This document shows, one piece after another, positions 63,497 to 64,000 of a stretch of DNA of 64,000 nucleotides. The notes beneath the pieces were generated by a model. The model saw nothing but the letters and a program-made list of their open reading frames with translations, did not search any database and had not been told where the DNA came from. Numbering within the stretch: the first letter of the stretch is position 1; each line of letters starts with the position of its first letter. A program made the position numbers and the translations under genes. This stretch comes from Metasolibacillus fluoroglycofenilyticus. Lineage in GTDB: Bacteria; Bacillota; Bacilli; Bacillales_A; Planococcaceae. Location: positions 1,054,001 through 1,118,000 of the forward strand of contig NZ_PYWK01000001.1 in assembly GCF_003049645.1 (NCBI RefSeq), read 5' to 3'.

Positions 63497-64000
63497 GTGA
63501 GTAATAATCGAGTAACGCGACGTCAATTTTTAAACTACACTTTAACTGGTGTTGGTGGATTTATGGCGGCGGGAATGTTAATGCCAATGGTACGTTTTGC
63601 TATTGACCCGGTGTTACAAACAAAAGCAGATGGAGACTTTATTTTAACGAGTCAAAAAGTTGCAGATATTACGGAAGAGCCTATTAGTGTAAACTTTACA
63701 TTCGAACAGGTAGATGCTTGGTATAAATCGGATGTAACGGAGGCAGCTTGGGTATATAAGAGCGGTGATCAAATTGTCGCACTTTCACCTGTGTGTAAGC
63801 ATTTAGGTTGTACAGTTAACTGGGCTGGCGATAGTGCACATCCAGACCAATTCTACTGTCCTTGCCACGCTGGTCGCTATGAGAAGAGCGGTAAAAACGT
63901 AGCAGGTACACCACCTCTTGGCCCACTTGATCAATATGAAGTGGCAGAAAAAGATGGTTTCTTAATGCTTGGGAAAAAAATCGCAAATAATTTAGGCTAA
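63497..64000 (+). CDS. qcrA: Menaquinol-cytochrome c reductase Rieske subunit QcrA
   Basis: A 167-residue 2Fe-2S protein of the cytochrome bc complex. The N-terminus VTRRQFLNYTLTGVGGFMAA combines a twin-arginine signal and a membrane anchor. Rieske ligands are present: Cys and His in CKHLGC and in CPCHAGRY, including the two disulfide Cys. It ends GNNLG-like with TAA at the last base of the window, so the gene is complete and qcrB/qcrC should follow. GTG 63497 has AGAGGGGGG upstream. Confidence 0.95.
   Translation: MSNNRVTRRQFLNYTLTGVGGFMAAGMLMPMVRFAIDPVLQTKADGDFILTSQKVADITEEPISVNFTFEQVDAWYKSDVTEAAWVYKSGDQIVALSPVCKHLGCTVNWAGDSAHPDQFYCPCHAGRYEKSGKNVAGTPPLGPLDQYEVAEKDGFLMLGKKIANNLG

Overview
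The window is chromosomal DNA from an AT-rich, endospore-forming Firmicute. It carries spoIVA, sleB-ypeB, prsW, sigX-rsiX, bacillithiol-type ypdA, the Bacillus 'aromatic supraoperon' and HBsu. Gene content and order follow the Bacillus subtilis segment resDE-sigX-rsiX ... ribU/fer ... ypbB-recQ ... ypdA ... prsW-sleB-ypeB-ypfA-cmk-ypfD ... der-gpsA-yphEF-spoIVA-hbs-folE-mtrB-hepS-menG-hepT-ndk-cheR-aro ... ypiABF-qcrA. Protein style and intergenic repeats suggest a Lysinibacillus/Solibacillus-like member of the Planococcaceae/Bacillaceae. That placement is inference; no rRNA or tRNA gene is present to confirm it.

Layout. 1-5.4 kb: end of resD, resE, autoregulated ECF sigma factor sigX with rsiX, then an FMN riboswitch controlling the riboflavin importer ribU. 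5.4-23.3 kb is a more variable block: GNAT, a divergent SgrR-like regulator/MFS pair, a LexA-controlled UvrX-YolD cassette, an XRE-PLDc_N-ABC transporter operon, two cell-wall enzymes, yitT, a quinone/catechol detoxification locus with two MhqR-type operators, fabI with a FapR operator, and ferredoxin. 23.6-27.5 kb: an MHYT hybrid histidine kinase, a response regulator and a REC-HD-GYP protein, followed by a decayed dehydrogenase tail. 27.7-43.4 kb: ypbB-recQ, LysM protein, phosphoesterase, ypdA, ansA, prsW, sleB-ypeB, PilZ protein motI/ypfA, cmk, S1 protein, der, gpsA, a DUF2768-like small protein. 43.4-50.8 kb: yphF, spoIVA, hbs, folE-mtrB-hepS-menG-hepT-ndk. 51.3-64 kb: three tandem small membrane coiled-coil proteins behind an ECF-type promoter, cheR, aroC-aroB-aroH-hisC-tyrA-HAD-aroA, ypiA-ypiB-ypiF and qcrA, which ends on the last base.

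How it fits together: envelope stress (SigX/RsiX, PrsW, ECF promoters), respiration (ResDE, HepS/MenG/HepT menaquinone synthesis, QcrA), spore coat and germination (SpoIVA, SleB/YpeB), chorismate to Tyr/Phe, and c-di-GMP turnover and sensing (HD-GYP and MotI). The trp genes that lie between aroH and hisC in B. subtilis are absent, although mtrB (TRAP) is retained.

The intergenic spaces hold at least four repeat families. The most striking is a ~155-bp element bounded by TTTAT at both ends that resembles, from memory, the bcr1 repeat of the B. cereus group. A second family of ~210-220 bp has imperfect terminal inverted repeats. Other standouts are a probable ATT start codon for spoIVA and the ECF-controlled trio of mini-proteins at 51.35-52.08 kb, which is my best candidate for an undescribed system. 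No CRISPR array, prophage, intact IS element, tRNA or rRNA was seen.
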